From a bacterium (GTDB lineage: Bacteria; Bacillota_I; Bacilli_A; RF39; UBA660), in contig JAUNMG010000001.1 in assembly GCA_030531905.1 (NCBI GenBank), positions 1-56,568 of the forward strand: DNA of 56,568 nucleotides. Direction: 5' to 3'. Under the pieces are notes generated by a model that saw only the letters and a program-made list of their open reading frames with translations, did not search any database and had not been told where the DNA came from. A program made the translations under genes and the position numbers. Shown one piece after another: positions 23,919-33,689 of this stretch (positions are counted from its first letter, which is position 1; each line of letters starts with the position of its first letter).

Positions 23919-26452
23919 TTTTCCACAGGCTCAGTTTCTTCTGTCTCATCTGAATTTTCAGATTCCACAACTGTAACTGTTGCAACCTTTTGTTCATTTT
24001 TAAGATTAATTAATCTTACACCTTGAGTCGCTCTCTTTAATGTTGAAATTTGATTTAATGGCATTTTCATAACAGTACCACTATTAGTAATAATCATAAC
24101 ATCTTGATTAAGATTGTCATCTACTGTACAAAGTGCAACCATCATACCGTTCTTTTCAGTAACATTTAAAGCTTTAACACCCTTACTACCACGATGAGTT
24201 AATCTATATTCATCAATACTTGTTTTCTTACCATAACCGCTTTCTGTAACAATTAATATTAATTGTCCTGGAGTTACAACTTCAGCACCTACTACATGAC
24301 TTCCGTCTAAATCCATTCCTTTTACACCAGAAGCAGTTCTACCCATTGATCTAATTTCTGTTTCAGTAAATCGTACCATTTTACCATTACTTGCACCTAT
24401 CGCAATTTCATTTTCACCTGTAGTTTTTCTTACACTAATTAGTTCATCGTCTTCTTTTAATACTATAGAAATCTTACCACTCTTTCTAATGCTATCAAAC
24501 TCTGATAATTCAGTACGTTTAACTAGACCATTTCTTGTTACAAATAGTAAATATTTATAGTTTTCATCATTAGAATCTATGCTTATTATCGAACTAATGT
24601 TCTCATCTTTTTCTAATTGTAATAGGTTAATAATTGGTAATCCCTTTGATTGTCTGCTATATTCAGGAACTTCATATCCCTTCATTCTATATACTCTACC
24701 CTTATTAGAGAAGAATAGTATATAATCATGGGTTTTCATTGAAGCTAACTGTTCAACAAAATCCTCTTCATTTGTTGTCATACCTTTTATACCTACACCA
24801 CCACGATTTTGTGTCTTGTAAGTATCAGATTTTAAACGTTTAATATAACCATTATGAGTTAGAGTAACAATTATATCTTCAACAGGGATAAGTGATTCAT
24901 CTTCAATATAATCAATTGCAGTCATATCGATAGATGTTCTTCTCTCATCGCCATATTTATTCTTAATTTCTAACATTTCTTCTTTAATAATATCTAATAC
25001 CATTTGAGGTGTTGCTAGAATTTCCTTAAATTTAGCAATTTTTTCCATTAATTCTTTTAATTCTGACTCAATAGCATCTTTAGACATATGTGTTAATCTT
25101 CTCAATCTCATATCTAATATTGCTTGAGTTTGGATTTCATCTAACTTAAATCTATCCATTAATGTTTGTTTTGCTGTATCATCATCATCACTACCACGAA
25201 TAATTTTAACAACTTCGTCAATATTATCAATAGCAATGCTTAATCCCTCTAAGATATGAGCTCTTTCTTCAGCTTTTCTTAAGTCATATCTTGTTCTTCT
25301 AACAATTATTTCTTTTTGATGATCAATATATTTAGCAATAATATCCTTTAATCCTAGTGTTTTAGGAGTTCCCATATCTATAACTAAGAATATGATTCCA
25401 TAATTAATTTGGAAATTAGTATGCTTATATAAATTATTTAAAACAACTTGTGGATTAGCATCTCTTTTTAAAGAAATAGTAATCTTAACACCATTTTTTA
25501 AATCTGTATGATAATCTGAAATACCTTCAATAGTTTTGTTATGAACTAACTCAGCTACTTTATTCTTTAAATCCATAGTATTTACACCATATGGAACCTC
25601 AGTAATAACAATTTCATGATGATTTCCAGATTCAACTATTTCTGCCCTACTTCGAATTGTAATAGAACCACGACCTGTTTCATAAGCTTTTTTGATTCCA
25701 GAGTTACCAAGAATTACACCACCTGTTGGAAAATCTGGTCCCTTAATATAATTCATAAGACCTGCTGTATCAATATCTGGATTATCTATATAAGCAATAC
25801 AACCATCAATTACTTCACTTAAATTATGTGGAGGAATATTTGTAGCCATACCAACAGCAATTCCCATAGAACCATTAACTAGTATATTAGGATAACGTGA
25901 TGGAAGAACTGTTGGTTCAGGACTAGTTTCATCAAAGTTTGGCATCATATCAACAGTTTCTTTTCTTATATCTCTTACCATTTCTAGAGAAATTTTAGAC
26001 ATTCTTGCTTCAGTATAACGATAAGCTGCAGCTCCATCACCTTCAATATTACCGAAGTTACCATGTCCATCCACTAACATATATCTTTGATTAAAATCTT
26101 GAGCTAATCTAACCATAGCTTCATATATAGAACTATCACCATGTGGATGGTAATGTCCCATAACGTATCCAACAGTTGTAGCACTCTTTTTATGTGGCTT
26201 ATCAGGAGTATTTCCTTCTTCAAACATTGACCATAAAATACGTCTATGAACTGGCTTTAAACCATCTCTTAAATCTGGAATAGCACGAGAAGTAATAACA
26301 CTCATTGAATAATCAAGAAAAGAATCACTAATTTCTTTTACAATATCATTTACATCATGTGAATCCTTTTCATGAAAAGTACCATTAAATTCTTCTTTAT
26401 TTTTATTATTATCTGTTTCTTCATTTATATCTTTTATTTCTTCATTATTCAT
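23903..26452 (-). CDS. gyrA: DNA gyrase subunit A
   Basis: Breakage-reunion subunit of DNA gyrase, 849 residues. The catalytic tyrosine lies in AAAYRYTEARM. The quinolone-pocket segment has HPHGDSSIYEAMVR. The C-terminal beta-pinwheel carries the GyrA box QNRGGVGIKG. The tail is acidic (SDETEETEPVEKEQDK). I chose the ATG at 26452, with GGAGGTG 6 bases upstream; an earlier in-frame start would add MRL. It follows gyrB closely and is co-transcribed with recF. Confidence 0.98.
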   Translation of the reverse strand: MNNEEIKDINEETDNNKNKEEFNGTFHEKDSHDVNDIVKEISDSFLDYSMSVITSRAIPDLRDGLKPVHRRILWSMFEEGNTPDKPHKKSATTVGYVMGHYHPHGDSSIYEAMVRLAQDFNQRYMLVDGHGNFGNIEGDGAAAYRYTEARMSKISLEMVRDIRKETVDMMPNFDETSPEPTVLPSRYPNILVNGSMGIAVGMATNIPPHNLSEVIDGCIAYIDNPDIDTAGLMNYIKGPDFPTGGVILGNSGIKKAYETGRGSITIRSRAEIVESGNHHEIVITEVPYGVNTMDLKNKVAELVHNKTIEGISDYHTDLKNGVKITISLKRDANPQVVLNNLYKHTNFQINYGIIFLVIDMGTPKTLGLKDIIAKYIDHQKEIIVRRTRYDLRKAEERAHILEGLSIAIDNIDEVVKIIRGSDDDDTAKQTLMDRFKLDEIQTQAILDMRLRRLTHMSKDAIESELKELMEKIAKFKEILATPQMVLDIIKEEMLEIKNKYGDERRTSIDMTAIDYIEDESLIPVEDIIVTLTHNGYIKRLKSDTYKTQNRGGVGIKGMTTNEEDFVEQLASMKTHDYILFFSNKGRVYRMKGYEVPEYSRQSKGLPIINLLQLEKDENISSIISIDSNDENYKYLLFVTRNGLVKRTELSEFDSIRKSGKISIVLKEDDELISVRKTTGENEIAIGASNGKMVRFTETEIRSMGRTASGVKGMDLDGSHVVGAEVVTPGQLILIVTESGYGKKTSIDEYRLTHRGSKGVKALNVTEKNGMMVALCTVDDNLNQDVMIITNSGTVMKMPLNQISTLKRATQGVRLINLKNEQKVATVTVVESENSDETEETEPVEKEQDK

Positions 26453-26464
26453 CAATCGCACCTC

Positions 26465-28396
26465 CTAAATATCCAAATTCTTAACATAAATTGCATTATC
26501 TTCAATAAATTTTCTTCTAGGCTCTACTTCTTCACCCATTAATTTACTAAACATAGCATCTGCTTCCATACAATCGTCTACTGTAATCTTTCTTAAAGTT
26601 CTTTTTTCAATATCCATTGTTGTTTCATTTAATTCTTCAGCATCCATTTCACCTAAACCTTTCATACGTGCAATTTCAGCTTTAGAACGAACATTTTCTG
26701 GTAAAGACATTAAATATTTTTCTTTTTCCTCTTCATTTAAAACATATTTTCTTGTTTTTCCATGCATTATTCTAAATAATGGTGGTTGTGCAGCATATAT
26801 ATGTCCTGCTTCAACTATTGGTCTAAAGAATCTATAGAATAAAGTTAAAAGTAATACTCTAATATGAGAACCATCAACATCGGCATCGGTCATGATTATA
26901 ATTTTATCGTATCTTAATTTATCCAAATTAAATTCTTCACCAATACCAGTTCCAAATGCTGTAATAATAGTTCTGATTTCCTCGTTTCCTAAGGCTCTAT
27001 CTAACCTATTTTTTTCAACATTCAATATTTTACCACGTAAAGGTAGAATAGCTTGAGTAAGTGAATCTCTTCCCTTTTTTGCTGAACCTCCAGCTGAATC
27101 TCCTTCGACTATAAATATTTCAGATACTTTTGGATCTTTACTTTTACAATCAGAAAGTTTTCCAAAGAAATTAGTCACAGCTAAATCACTTTTTCTTGTT
27201 ATTTCTCTTGCCTTTTTAGCTGCATTTCTAGCCCTACAAGCAAGCATTGCCTTTTCTACTATTATTTTTGCTTCATCTGGGTTTTCTAATAAGAATTTTT
27301 GGAAGCCTTCTGCAAAAACATTATCAGCTAATTTACGAACCTCTGAATTGCCAAGTCTACCTTTTGTCTGACCTTCAAATTGAGGATTAGGATGTTTACA
27401 TGACACAATCATTGTTAATCCTTCTTTAACATCATCACCTGTCAAAGATTCATCTTTTTCTTTTAAAATACCAGATTTTCTAGCATAGCTATTAATAACT
27501 CTAGTTAAAGCTCTTCTAACTCCTTCTTCATGAGTACCACCATCATGAGTATTGATATTATTAACAAATGAATAAATATTATCAGCATATCCAGTATTAT
27601 ATTGCATAGCAACTTCAAACATAACATCATTTTCTTCACCTTCTAAGTGAATAATATCTTCATGAATTGGCGTCTTTCCTTGATTAATAAATCTAACATA
27701 TTCAGAAATACCACCTTCATACATAAATGTTTCTCCAGTAGTATCTTCTTCATCTCTATCATCTCTTAAAGTTAATCTTAAGCCCCTATTTAAGAATGCT
27801 AACTCTCTAATTCTAACCATTAAAGTATTATAATCATAAATATCAGTATCGAAAATTTCAGGATCTGGTTTAAATGTTACATAAGTACCAGTTCTGTTAG
27901 GTTCACACTCACCAATTACTTTTAATGGCTCTACTGTATGTCCACCATTTTCAAAACGAATATAGTTAATTTTTCCGTCTTTATAAACTTTTACTTCTAC
28001 CCATTTAGATAATGCATTAACAACACTAGCACCAACACCGTGAAGACCTCCAGATACTTTGTATCCGCCTCCACCAAATTTACCACCGGCATGTAATACT
28101 GTATAAACTGTTTCAACTGTTGATTTTCCTGTTTTTGGGTGAATTTCTACCGGAATACCACGACCATCATCTTTAACAGTTATAGAGTTATCTTTATTAA
28201 TAACAACTTCTATATTTTTACAATATCCTGCTAAAGCTTCATCTATTGAGTTATCAACAATTTCCCAAACCAAATGATGTAGTCCTTTAACATCTGTTGT
28301 ACCAATATACATACCTGGTCTTTTTCTTACTGCCTCTAGTCCTTCAAGTACTTGAATAGCTGAGGAATCATATGTTTTTTCAACTTTTTCTTCCAT
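26465..28396 (-). CDS. gyrB: DNA gyrase subunit B
   Basis: ATPase subunit of DNA gyrase, 643 residues. GHKL motifs are [17 protein letters not shown] and [14 protein letters not shown]. The Toprim domain has EGDSAGGSA and the metal-binding DADVDG. The C-terminus has the usual [17 protein letters not shown]. It starts 2 bases before the end of recF, so the two are coupled, and gyrA follows after 12 bases. Confidence 0.98.
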   Translation of the reverse strand: MEEKVEKTYDSSAIQVLEGLEAVRKRPGMYIGTTDVKGLHHLVWEIVDNSIDEALAGYCKNIEVVINKDNSITVKDDGRGIPVEIHPKTGKSTVETVYTVLHAGGKFGGGGYKVSGGLHGVGASVVNALSKWVEVKVYKDGKINYIRFENGGHTVEPLKVIGECEPNRTGTYVTFKPDPEIFDTDIYDYNTLMVRIRELAFLNRGLRLTLRDDRDEEDTTGETFMYEGGISEYVRFINQGKTPIHEDIIHLEGEENDVMFEVAMQYNTGYADNIYSFVNNINTHDGGTHEEGVRRALTRVINSYARKSGILKEKDESLTGDDVKEGLTMIVSCKHPNPQFEGQTKGRLGNSEVRKLADNVFAEGFQKFLLENPDEAKIIVEKAMLACRARNAAKKAREITRKSDLAVTNFFGKLSDCKSKDPKVSEIFIVEGDSAGGSAKKGRDSLTQAILPLRGKILNVEKNRLDRALGNEEIRTIITAFGTGIGEEFNLDKLRYDKIIIMTDADVDGSHIRVLLLTLFYRFFRPIVEAGHIYAAQPPLFRIMHGKTRKYVLNEEEKEKYLMSLPENVRSKAEIARMKGLGEMDAEELNETTMDIEKRTLRKITVDDCMEADAMFSKLMGEEVEPRRKFIEDNAIYVKNLDI

Positions 28397-28398
28397 AT

Positions 28399-29511
28399 TT
28401 ATTGCCTTCTTTCTACCTCACCATTTTTTATTTCAAAAATATAAGTTTCTTCAATACTTTTTTTTCTTATATTTTTTAAATCTGTTGTAGTTATTATACT
28501 TTGAATATCTTTATTAATATAATTTAGTAATTTATTTCTCTTTTTTATATCTAGTTCACTAAAAATATCATCAAGTAATAAAACTGGATTATTACCACTA
28601 TATTCCTTAAATATATCTATTTCTGATAATTTAAAGGCTAATATAGCGCTTTTTTGCTGTCCTTGTGAACCATATACCTTTAGATTCTTTTCACCTAAAT
28701 AAAAGGAAAAATCATCCCTATGAGGGCCATATAAAGTCATTCCATAATTTAGTTCCTTTTTATAACTATTTTTAAAAGTTTTTTCTAAAGTAACCCTCAG
28801 ATAATCCTCATCAAAATTATCAATTGTAATATTTGGTTCATACTTAACCATAACTAAGTTTTCACCAGTTATTTCTTGGTATATTTCATCTATCTTACTA
28901 TTTATTGTAGATAAATATTTAAATCTTTCCTGATATATTATTATAGCCTTTTCAATCAGTTTATCAGTAATAATATCAAGATATTTTTTATCTGCTATAG
29001 ATGAAGTTAATAAAAGTTTTAGATATTCATTTCTAATTTTAAGTATTTTATTATACTCATTGTATGTATTTAGATATTTCTTTGAAATCTGACTAATTTC
29101 CATATTAATTAAATTTCTTCTAATACTCGGAGATCCTTTTATTATTTCTAAATCTTCAGGAGTAAACATAATTACATTAAGATTTGAAATATAATCGCTT
29201 ATTTTTTTAATTTCTTCCTTATTCACAAATATTTTTTTATTATTTTCATCTATATCTATTTCTAGGTTGTTGATAAGTTTATTTTTTTTCACTTTAACAC
29301 TAATTTTAGCCCTTGATTTTCCAAAACTTATTAAACTTGGTTCTACCCCATATCTATAAGTTTTTGTAAGAGCTAAAATACAGATACTTTCTAAAATATT
29401 TGTCTTTCCTTGAGCATTTTCTCCTATAAAAATATTCATTTTAGGACCTAAGTCCAAATTAAGCTTCGAATAATTCCTGAAATTATTCAAAAAAATTTTC
29501 TTAATTATCAT
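28399..29511 (-). CDS. recF: Recombination protein RecF
   Basis: SMC-like ATPase that helps load RecA at gaps. The 370-residue protein has Walker [10 protein letters not shown] near residue 31, the ABC signature [15 protein letters not shown] near residue 290, and Walker [14 protein letters not shown]. The ATG has no good ribosome site of its own. It overlaps the stop of an 8-codon open frame starting at 29538, which has AGGTGAT in front. gyrB follows directly. Confidence 0.97.
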   Translation of the reverse strand: MIIKKIFLNNFRNYSKLNLDLGPKMNIFIGENAQGKTNILESICILALTKTYRYGVEPSLISFGKSRAKISVKVKKNKLINNLEIDIDENNKKIFVNKEEIKKISDYISNLNVIMFTPEDLEIIKGSPSIRRNLINMEISQISKKYLNTYNEYNKILKIRNEYLKLLLTSSIADKKYLDIITDKLIEKAIIIYQERFKYLSTINSKIDEIYQEITGENLVMVKYEPNITIDNFDEDYLRVTLEKTFKNSYKKELNYGMTLYGPHRDDFSFYLGEKNLKVYGSQGQQKSAILAFKLSEIDIFKEYSGNNPVLLLDDIFSELDIKKRNKLLNYINKDIQSIITTTDLKNIRKKSIEETYIFEIKNGEVERRQ

Positions 29512-29538
29512 TTTTTCGTCATTAAACTGCCCATTTAA
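29511..29538 (-). CDS. Eight-codon leader peptide coupled to recF (putative)
   Basis: On the minus strand AGGTGAT precedes an ATG that opens MGSLMTKK and then stops with TGA. That TGA overlaps the recF ATG as ATGA, and a second stop, TAA, follows. recF lacks its own ribosome site, so ribosomes may reach it by re-initiation after this mini-frame. It occupies the place where yaaA/rlbA would normally be coupled to recF. The peptide itself probably has no function. Confidence 0.45.
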
Positions 29539-29589
29539 TCACCTATCCCCTATTTTGGTATTCCTATACATACAAGAATATTATACCAT

Positions 29590-29618
29590 ATATGGGGTTT
29601 TATTGCACGAAAAAATAG
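29590..29618 (-). promoter_or_regulatory. Possible promoter of recF-gyrBA
   Basis: On the minus strand a clear TATAAT lies in GGTATAATATTC, with a weak GTGCAA 17 bases upstream. It sits between the comK terminator and recF. Confidence 0.45.
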
Positions 29619-29636
29619 TTATTTCTAACTATTTTT
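29610..29636 (-). terminator. Terminator of comK
   Basis: On the minus strand AAATAGTTA pairs with TAACTATTT around a short loop, followed by a T run. The comK stop codon lies in the stem. Confidence 0.82.
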
Positions 29637-30080
29637 ATTACTTTTTCTATTTCTTGAAATTAAATCTAATCTTGATGCTCTAAAAACCTGATTTTCAACA
29701 GTTCTTTTAGAGACAGGAATATCTATTTTTACACCGTTATTAAAGGTTATTTCAGTATTTCCATTTTCTAATTCTTTATAAGTTTTTATGTCTTTTAAAG
29801 ATATCCAAGAACAATTATTACTCTCTGGCGATGATGTTGGAAAAAAAATCAAATTATTTGAATTTTCCACAATTATTGGTACTTTATATTCTATATTTAA
29901 TATTGCTTTAGTACCTTCTTTTCTTCCTTCTAATGATGAACCAAAGTATTTACAACTGTAATCCATTATTTCATAAGGAGTACTATTTATAACATACTCT
30001 CTATTGTCCTCCAAAATTTTACTACTTGCATTTTCTTTGGCTATAATAGCCAAAGTTCCCTCATTAATTTCATAATTCAT
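29625..30080 (-). CDS. comK: ComK-family competence transcription factor
   Basis: A 151-residue homologue of ComK, the master regulator of DNA-uptake genes in B. subtilis. Matches run along the length: INEGTLAI, a CKYFGSSLEGRKEGT block (B. subtilis has a CRFFGSSYAGRKAGT-like block), FFPTSSPESNNCSWISL, TEITFNNGVKIDIPVS and ENQVFRASRL. The C-terminal approx. 30 residues that bind MecA in B. subtilis are shorter here. I chose the ATG at 30080, with AAGGGGG 8 bases upstream; the longer frame has no site. It sits between dnaN and recF, with its own terminator and a patterned upstream region. Confidence 0.88.
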   Translation of the reverse strand: MNYEINEGTLAIIAKENASSKILEDNREYVINSTPYEIMDYSCKYFGSSLEGRKEGTKAILNIEYKVPIIVENSNNLIFFPTSSPESNNCSWISLKDIKTYKELENGNTEITFNNGVKIDIPVSKRTVENQVFRASRLDLISRNRKSNKNS

Positions 30081-30117
30081 AATATTTTCCCCCTTTTTTA
30101 GAAACTTTTTAGCCGTT

Positions 30118-30187
30118 TCCACTTCAAATATTATCATATCTAACTGTCGAGATTCCTCGAAATTTGTAAGAAACACTAGAAATTTGT
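30118..30187 (-). promoter_or_regulatory. comK control region with paired direct repeats
   Basis: On the minus strand TTACAAATTTC occurs twice with a 9-base gap, a 20-base period. Next come TCGAG-GAAT-CTCGA, an inverted repeat, and a GATAAT -10 candidate. Two repeats two helical turns apart fit a dimeric activator or repressor. The protein is not identified. Confidence 0.45.
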
Positions 30188-30212
30188 AAAAAAAAAGACG
30201 AAACCCGCCTTT
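30187..30212 (-). terminator. Terminator of dnaN
   Basis: On the minus strand AAAGGCG pairs with CGTCTTT (one G-U), followed by nine T. It abuts the dnaN stop codon and separates dnaN from comK. Confidence 0.8.
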
Positions 30213-31343
30213 TTAGTATGTTCTTATTGGTAATACTAATTGAGTTAGAGTTTCATCTTCACTTGATTTTACTAAAATTGGTTTCACTTCTCCAACAAAA
30301 TGAAGTTCCACAGTTTCTGTTGAAAAAGATTTTAAAGCTTCCATCATGTATTTAGCAGAGAATGAAATTCTAATATCTTCGTCATTATTTTTAGTGATTT
30401 CCATTTTCTCTTCTACTCTACCTATTTCTTGAGATGAAGATTTTAATGTTAAAATATTACCATTTGTTTCTAATGTAACAGTATTTTTTTCTTTATCACT
30501 AGTTAAGATACTAGCTCTATCAATAACATTATATAAATCAGTTAATTTACTTGATATTATTAAAAATTCTTCATTTGGTATTAAATTAGAAGTATTTGGA
30601 TATGTTCCATTTATCAATCTAGATTGAAATTTGATATTCTTATATATAAATAATACTTTATTACCTGAAATATGCATTTCAATATTTTCATCTAAGTCTT
30701 CATCTAATATTCTAGAAAATTCTATTATATTATGACTTGGTATAACTATATTATAGTTTTCATCAGTTGTTTTATCTAATTTAACAACTTTTCTTGCTAA
30801 TCTATAAGAATCTGTTGAATTACATTCTAAAATATCCCCTACTATATTAAAGTTAATTCCTGTTAGAACTGGTTTTGTTTCTTCATTAGATGAGGCAAAT
30901 GCTGTTTGATTAACAATACTTTTAAACACACTATTTTTAATTAAAGTCTTAGTTTTACTTTCATCTAAATTAATATTTGGATATTCTTCTTCACTAATAC
31001 CATTAAGATTAAATTCACTATTTTCTGTGTAAATTAATATTTTTAATTCATCTACTACTTCAATATTAATATATTTATCAGGTAGTTTTCTAACTATATC
31101 TAAAATATATTTTCCTTGAATAATAATAGATCCTTCTTTTTCTACTTTGATATCTTCATCATTATTAATATTAATAACAGTTTGAATAGTAATATCATTA
31201 TCACTTGCTGTTAAAGTTAATTTCTTTTTCTTTAATTCAAATTTAATTCCTGCTAATACAGGGATAAGATTTTTAGTTGATATTGCTTTTGATACTTTAT
31301 TTAAAGCATCTAGTAAAATATCCTTTTTAATTGTTAATTTCAT
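30213..31343 (-). CDS. dnaN: DNA polymerase III beta sliding clamp
   Basis: Ring-shaped processivity clamp of 376 residues with three similar domains. Family features: MKLTIKKDILLDALNKVSKAIS at the start, TGINFN and STDSYRLA in the middle, and the C-terminal LVLPIRTY, close to the consensus MPMR end. It follows dnaA after 127 bases holding DnaA boxes and an extended -10 (TGATATAAT at 31418-31426). It ends in a terminator, so it is not read through into comK. Confidence 0.98.
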   Translation of the reverse strand: MKLTIKKDILLDALNKVSKAISTKNLIPVLAGIKFELKKKKLTLTASDNDITIQTVININNDEDIKVEKEGSIIIQGKYILDIVRKLPDKYINIEVVDELKILIYTENSEFNLNGISEEEYPNINLDESKTKTLIKNSVFKSIVNQTAFASSNEETKPVLTGINFNIVGDILECNSTDSYRLARKVVKLDKTTDENYNIVIPSHNIIEFSRILDEDLDENIEMHISGNKVLFIYKNIKFQSRLINGTYPNTSNLIPNEEFLIISSKLTDLYNVIDRASILTSDKEKNTVTLETNGNILTLKSSSQEIGRVEEKMEITKNNDEDIRISFSAKYMMEALKSFSTETVELHFVGEVKPILVKSSEDETLTQLVLPIRTY

Positions 31344-31470
31344 ATATATTCCTTCTTTCTTTTAAATGTTTTTTATATTATTACTGTGGAAAAAGTTAAT
31401 AACTTAATTTTTTCTTTATTATATCACAAATTTTCTAAAATTTTATATGTGGAAAACTTGTTTACTATTT
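31344..31470. promoter_or_regulatory. dnaA-dnaN gap with DnaA boxes and dnaN promoter
   Basis: Two TTTTCCACA boxes lie on the minus strand at 31385-31393 and 31448-31456. An extended -10 (TGA then TATAAT, 31418-31423) would serve dnaN. As in B. subtilis, this may be the second half of a bipartite origin. Confidence 0.65.
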
Positions 31471-32862
31471 TTATTTATTAACAATACCACTTCCAATATC
31501 ATTTTTTAATTTATCTATTATCTTTGCTAAATCAGGATTAACTTTTACTTCTTGTTCTATTTTTTCAACTGAGTGCATAACTGTTGAATGATCTTTTCCA
31601 CCAAACTCTGTTCCTATTTTAGGAAAGGATTCGCTAGTCATGTTTCTACATAAATACATTGCAATCTGTCTTGGAAAAGATATATTAGAACTTCGTTTTT
31701 TACTTCTAATATCTTCAACAGTAATTTGAAAGTATTCAGATACTATTTTTTGGATTCTGTGGATATCATTTTTTTCAGAAATTCCTTTATTTATAAAGTC
31801 TTTTAAGGCCTCTATTGCAAGGTCTAAAGTAATTTCAACTCCACCCATTATTGTTGAATAAGCAATTAATCTTGTAATAGAACCTTCTAATTGTCTTACA
31901 TCTGTTCCTATATTAGAAGCTATATACTCAATGACATCATTAGGTATTTCTTTTTCAAAGTTACCTGCGGATATTTTTTTTCTAATAATTTCTGTACGAA
32001 GTGTAAAATCCGGAGGAAAAATATTAACTGTTAATCCCCAGCAAAATCTTGTTCTTAAACGATCTTCTAATAATTTTAAGTCATCAGGTGACCTATCAGA
32101 TGATATTATTATTTGCTTACTATCGTTATATAAGGTATTGAAAGTATGAAAGAATTCTTGTTGAGTTTGAGTAGCACCACCCAAAAATTGAATATCATCT
32201 ATTATAAGAACATCTACATTACGGTATTTATTCTTAAAAAAGTCTACATAATTGAAGTTTTGTCCTTTTTCATCACGCTTATTGATACCAATAAAGTCTT
32301 GAATAAATTGATCACTAGTAACATATAATACTTTGCGATTACTATTCATTGTAATATAATTACCTATCGCATGCATTAAATGGGTTTTTCCAAGTCCACT
32401 ATTTCCATATATAAATAATGGATTATACATATTACCAGGATTTTCAGCAACTGATAACGCTGCAGCATGAGCAAATTTATTACTATTACCTACTATAAAG
32501 TTATCGAAGGTGTATTTACTTTTTAAATTAGATTGAAAAGAATTTGGTGGAACTCCCCTATTCTCACTTTCATTTATAGTATCTTGTTTTACTTTTTCTT
32601 CTTCAAGTTCTTTTATTTCATCACTTAAAATAAAGTCTAGTTCAAAGTTTGTTCCTGTTATGTTATTTAATTTATCAACAATTAATGTGGAATACTTATC
32701 TGCCAGATGTTTTTTGTGAATTTGCATAGGGACAATAATGATTGCTTTTCCATTATCTAGTTTATATAAACTTGTATCTTTAAACCAAGTATCATATGCT
32801 AGACTGGATAGTTCATCTTTAACTTGCGTTAAAAAGTTTGTCCATAAAACATCGACATTCAT
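31471..32862 (-). CDS. dnaA: Chromosomal replication initiator DnaA
   Basis: AAA+ initiator of 463 residues. Domain I starts at MNVDVLWTNF, followed by a short linker. Walker A is GNSGLGKTHLMHA, Walker B is VLIIDDIQFLGG, and the arginine-finger region includes RLRTRFCWGL. Domain IV has the DNA-contact signature GGKDHSTVMHSVEKIE. GGGGAG precedes the ATG. The gap upstream holds the origin and rpmH runs away from it, the standard Firmicutes arrangement. Confidence 0.99.
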   Translation of the reverse strand: MNVDVLWTNFLTQVKDELSSLAYDTWFKDTSLYKLDNGKAIIIVPMQIHKKHLADKYSTLIVDKLNNITGTNFELDFILSDEIKELEEEKVKQDTINESENRGVPPNSFQSNLKSKYTFDNFIVGNSNKFAHAAALSVAENPGNMYNPLFIYGNSGLGKTHLMHAIGNYITMNSNRKVLYVTSDQFIQDFIGINKRDEKGQNFNYVDFFKNKYRNVDVLIIDDIQFLGGATQTQQEFFHTFNTLYNDSKQIIISSDRSPDDLKLLEDRLRTRFCWGLTVNIFPPDFTLRTEIIRKKISAGNFEKEIPNDVIEYIASNIGTDVRQLEGSITRLIAYSTIMGGVEITLDLAIEALKDFINKGISEKNDIHRIQKIVSEYFQITVEDIRSKKRSSNISFPRQIAMYLCRNMTSESFPKIGTEFGGKDHSTVMHSVEKIEQEVKVNPDLAKIIDKLKNDIGSGIVNK

Positions 32863-33118
32863 ACAACCATCTCCCCAAAAACATAATAATTACCAATAGT
32901 GTACATTAATTTGTTGAAAAAATAAATAAAAAAAATCAAAAAATTAATATCCACAGAATTTCCACAAAATTATCAACAACTAAAATATAGAAATAATAAA
33001 GAAAATTTAAGTTTTCCACATTTTCCACAGATTTTGTTTAAACAAGTTAAAAAGTAGAATCCACAGTCCTGTGGAATTTGTGAATTATTTAGAAACTTTA
33101 GAAAAATCAAAGAATTAA
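32863..33118. other. oriC: Replication origin oriC (dnaA-rpmH gap)
   Basis: This non-coding gap marks the switch of gene direction. DnaA-box-like 9-mers on the plus strand: 32947 ATATCCACA, 32958 ATTTCCACA, 32970 TTATCAACA, 33012 and 33021 TTTTCCACA (a touching pair), and 33057 GAATCCACA. On the minus strand 33070-33078 reads AATTCCACA; it makes a near-palindrome with the previous box around CAGTCCTG. AT-only stretches at 32905-32945 and 32980-33010 are candidate unwinding zones. The local box consensus is TTTTCCACA. The dnaA promoter must also lie here, but I cannot place it firmly. Confidence 0.9.
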
Positions 33119-33148
33119 TTGACAAATCAAGGATTTTATTATTATAAT
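33119..33148 (+). promoter_or_regulatory. Promoter of rpmH
   Basis: A perfect TTGACA (33119-33124) and TATAAT (33143-33148) lie 18 bases apart, the strongest promoter seen here. Confidence 0.85.
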
Positions 33149-33178
33149 AATGTAGATTTATGTCTGGAGGTGGAAGGA

Positions 33179-33301
33179 ATGAAGAGAACATATCAACCAA
33201 ATAATCGTAAAAAAGCTAAGAAACATGGTTTTTTTGCACGTAAACTTACTAATGTATTAAATAATCGTCGTCGTAAAGGACGTAAAAGTCTATGTAAATA
33301 A
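33179..33301 (+). CDS. rpmH: 50S ribosomal protein L34
   Basis: A 40-residue L34, very basic, opening [21 protein letters not shown] and closing [11 protein letters not shown]. It is a few residues shorter than the usual 44. TCTGGAGGTGG lies just before the ATG. A longer frame starting at 33119 would begin inside the promoter, so it is not the real start. A terminator follows; rnpA has its own ribosome site and is partly separate. Confidence 0.97.
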   Translation: MKRTYQPNNRKKAKKHGFFARKLTNVLNNRRRKGRKSLCK

Positions 33302-33302
33302 T

Positions 33303-33329
33303 CCACTTGTTTTAACGGTGGTTTTTTTT
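33303..33329 (+). terminator. Terminator after rpmH
   Basis: CCAC (33303-33306) and GTGG (33318-33321), followed by a T run. The stem is short, so partial read-through into rnpA is likely. Confidence 0.65.
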
Positions 33330-33353
33330 ACATGATAGAATAGGGGCTATAAC

Positions 33354-33689
33354 ATGAAGAAAAAAGATATAGTAAAAAGTAAAATTGACTTTAATAAAAT
33401 AATTAAAACTGGTAAATCAGTATCTAATAATTGTTTTGTTATATATTATAAGGATAACAACATAGATCATAGTCGTTATGGAATATCAGTAGGTACAAAA
33501 CTTGGTAATGCTGTATTTAGAAATAAGTACAAAAGAAAAATTAGAATGATTATTACAACTAATAAAAATGTTTTAGAAAAAGAAAACAAAGACTATATTG
33601 TTCTTTTTCGAAAAGCAGGAGTAAATTATACTCATGAAAAATTAGAAAAGAAATTTCTTGAATTAGCAAATAAACTTAAGGAGAATTAA
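33354..33689 (+). CDS. rnpA: Ribonuclease P protein component
   Basis: Protein subunit of RNase P, 111 residues; it helps the RNA subunit trim tRNA 5' ends. The RNR motif region reads GNAVFRNKYKRKIRMII and the strand GISVGTKLG precedes it. AGGGGC precedes the ATG. The stop is directly followed by the yidC ATG (TAAATG), as in the conserved rpmH-rnpA-yidC-jag order. Confidence 0.97.
   Translation: MKKKDIVKSKIDFNKIIKTGKSVSNNCFVIYYKDNNIDHSRYGISVGTKLGNAVFRNKYKRKIRMIITTNKNVLEKENKDYIVLFRKAGVNYTHEKLEKKFLELANKLKEN

Noticed and set aside
23815..23997. 60-codon minus-strand ORF before gyrA
   Set aside because: It overlaps the gyrA end in another frame and runs into the AT-rich gap; no ribosome site, low-complexity product.
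33119..33301. Longer rpmH start giving a 60-residue protein
   Set aside because: It begins inside the -35 box of the rpmH promoter; the ATG at 33179 has a strong GGAGGTGG site and gives the canonical L34 start.
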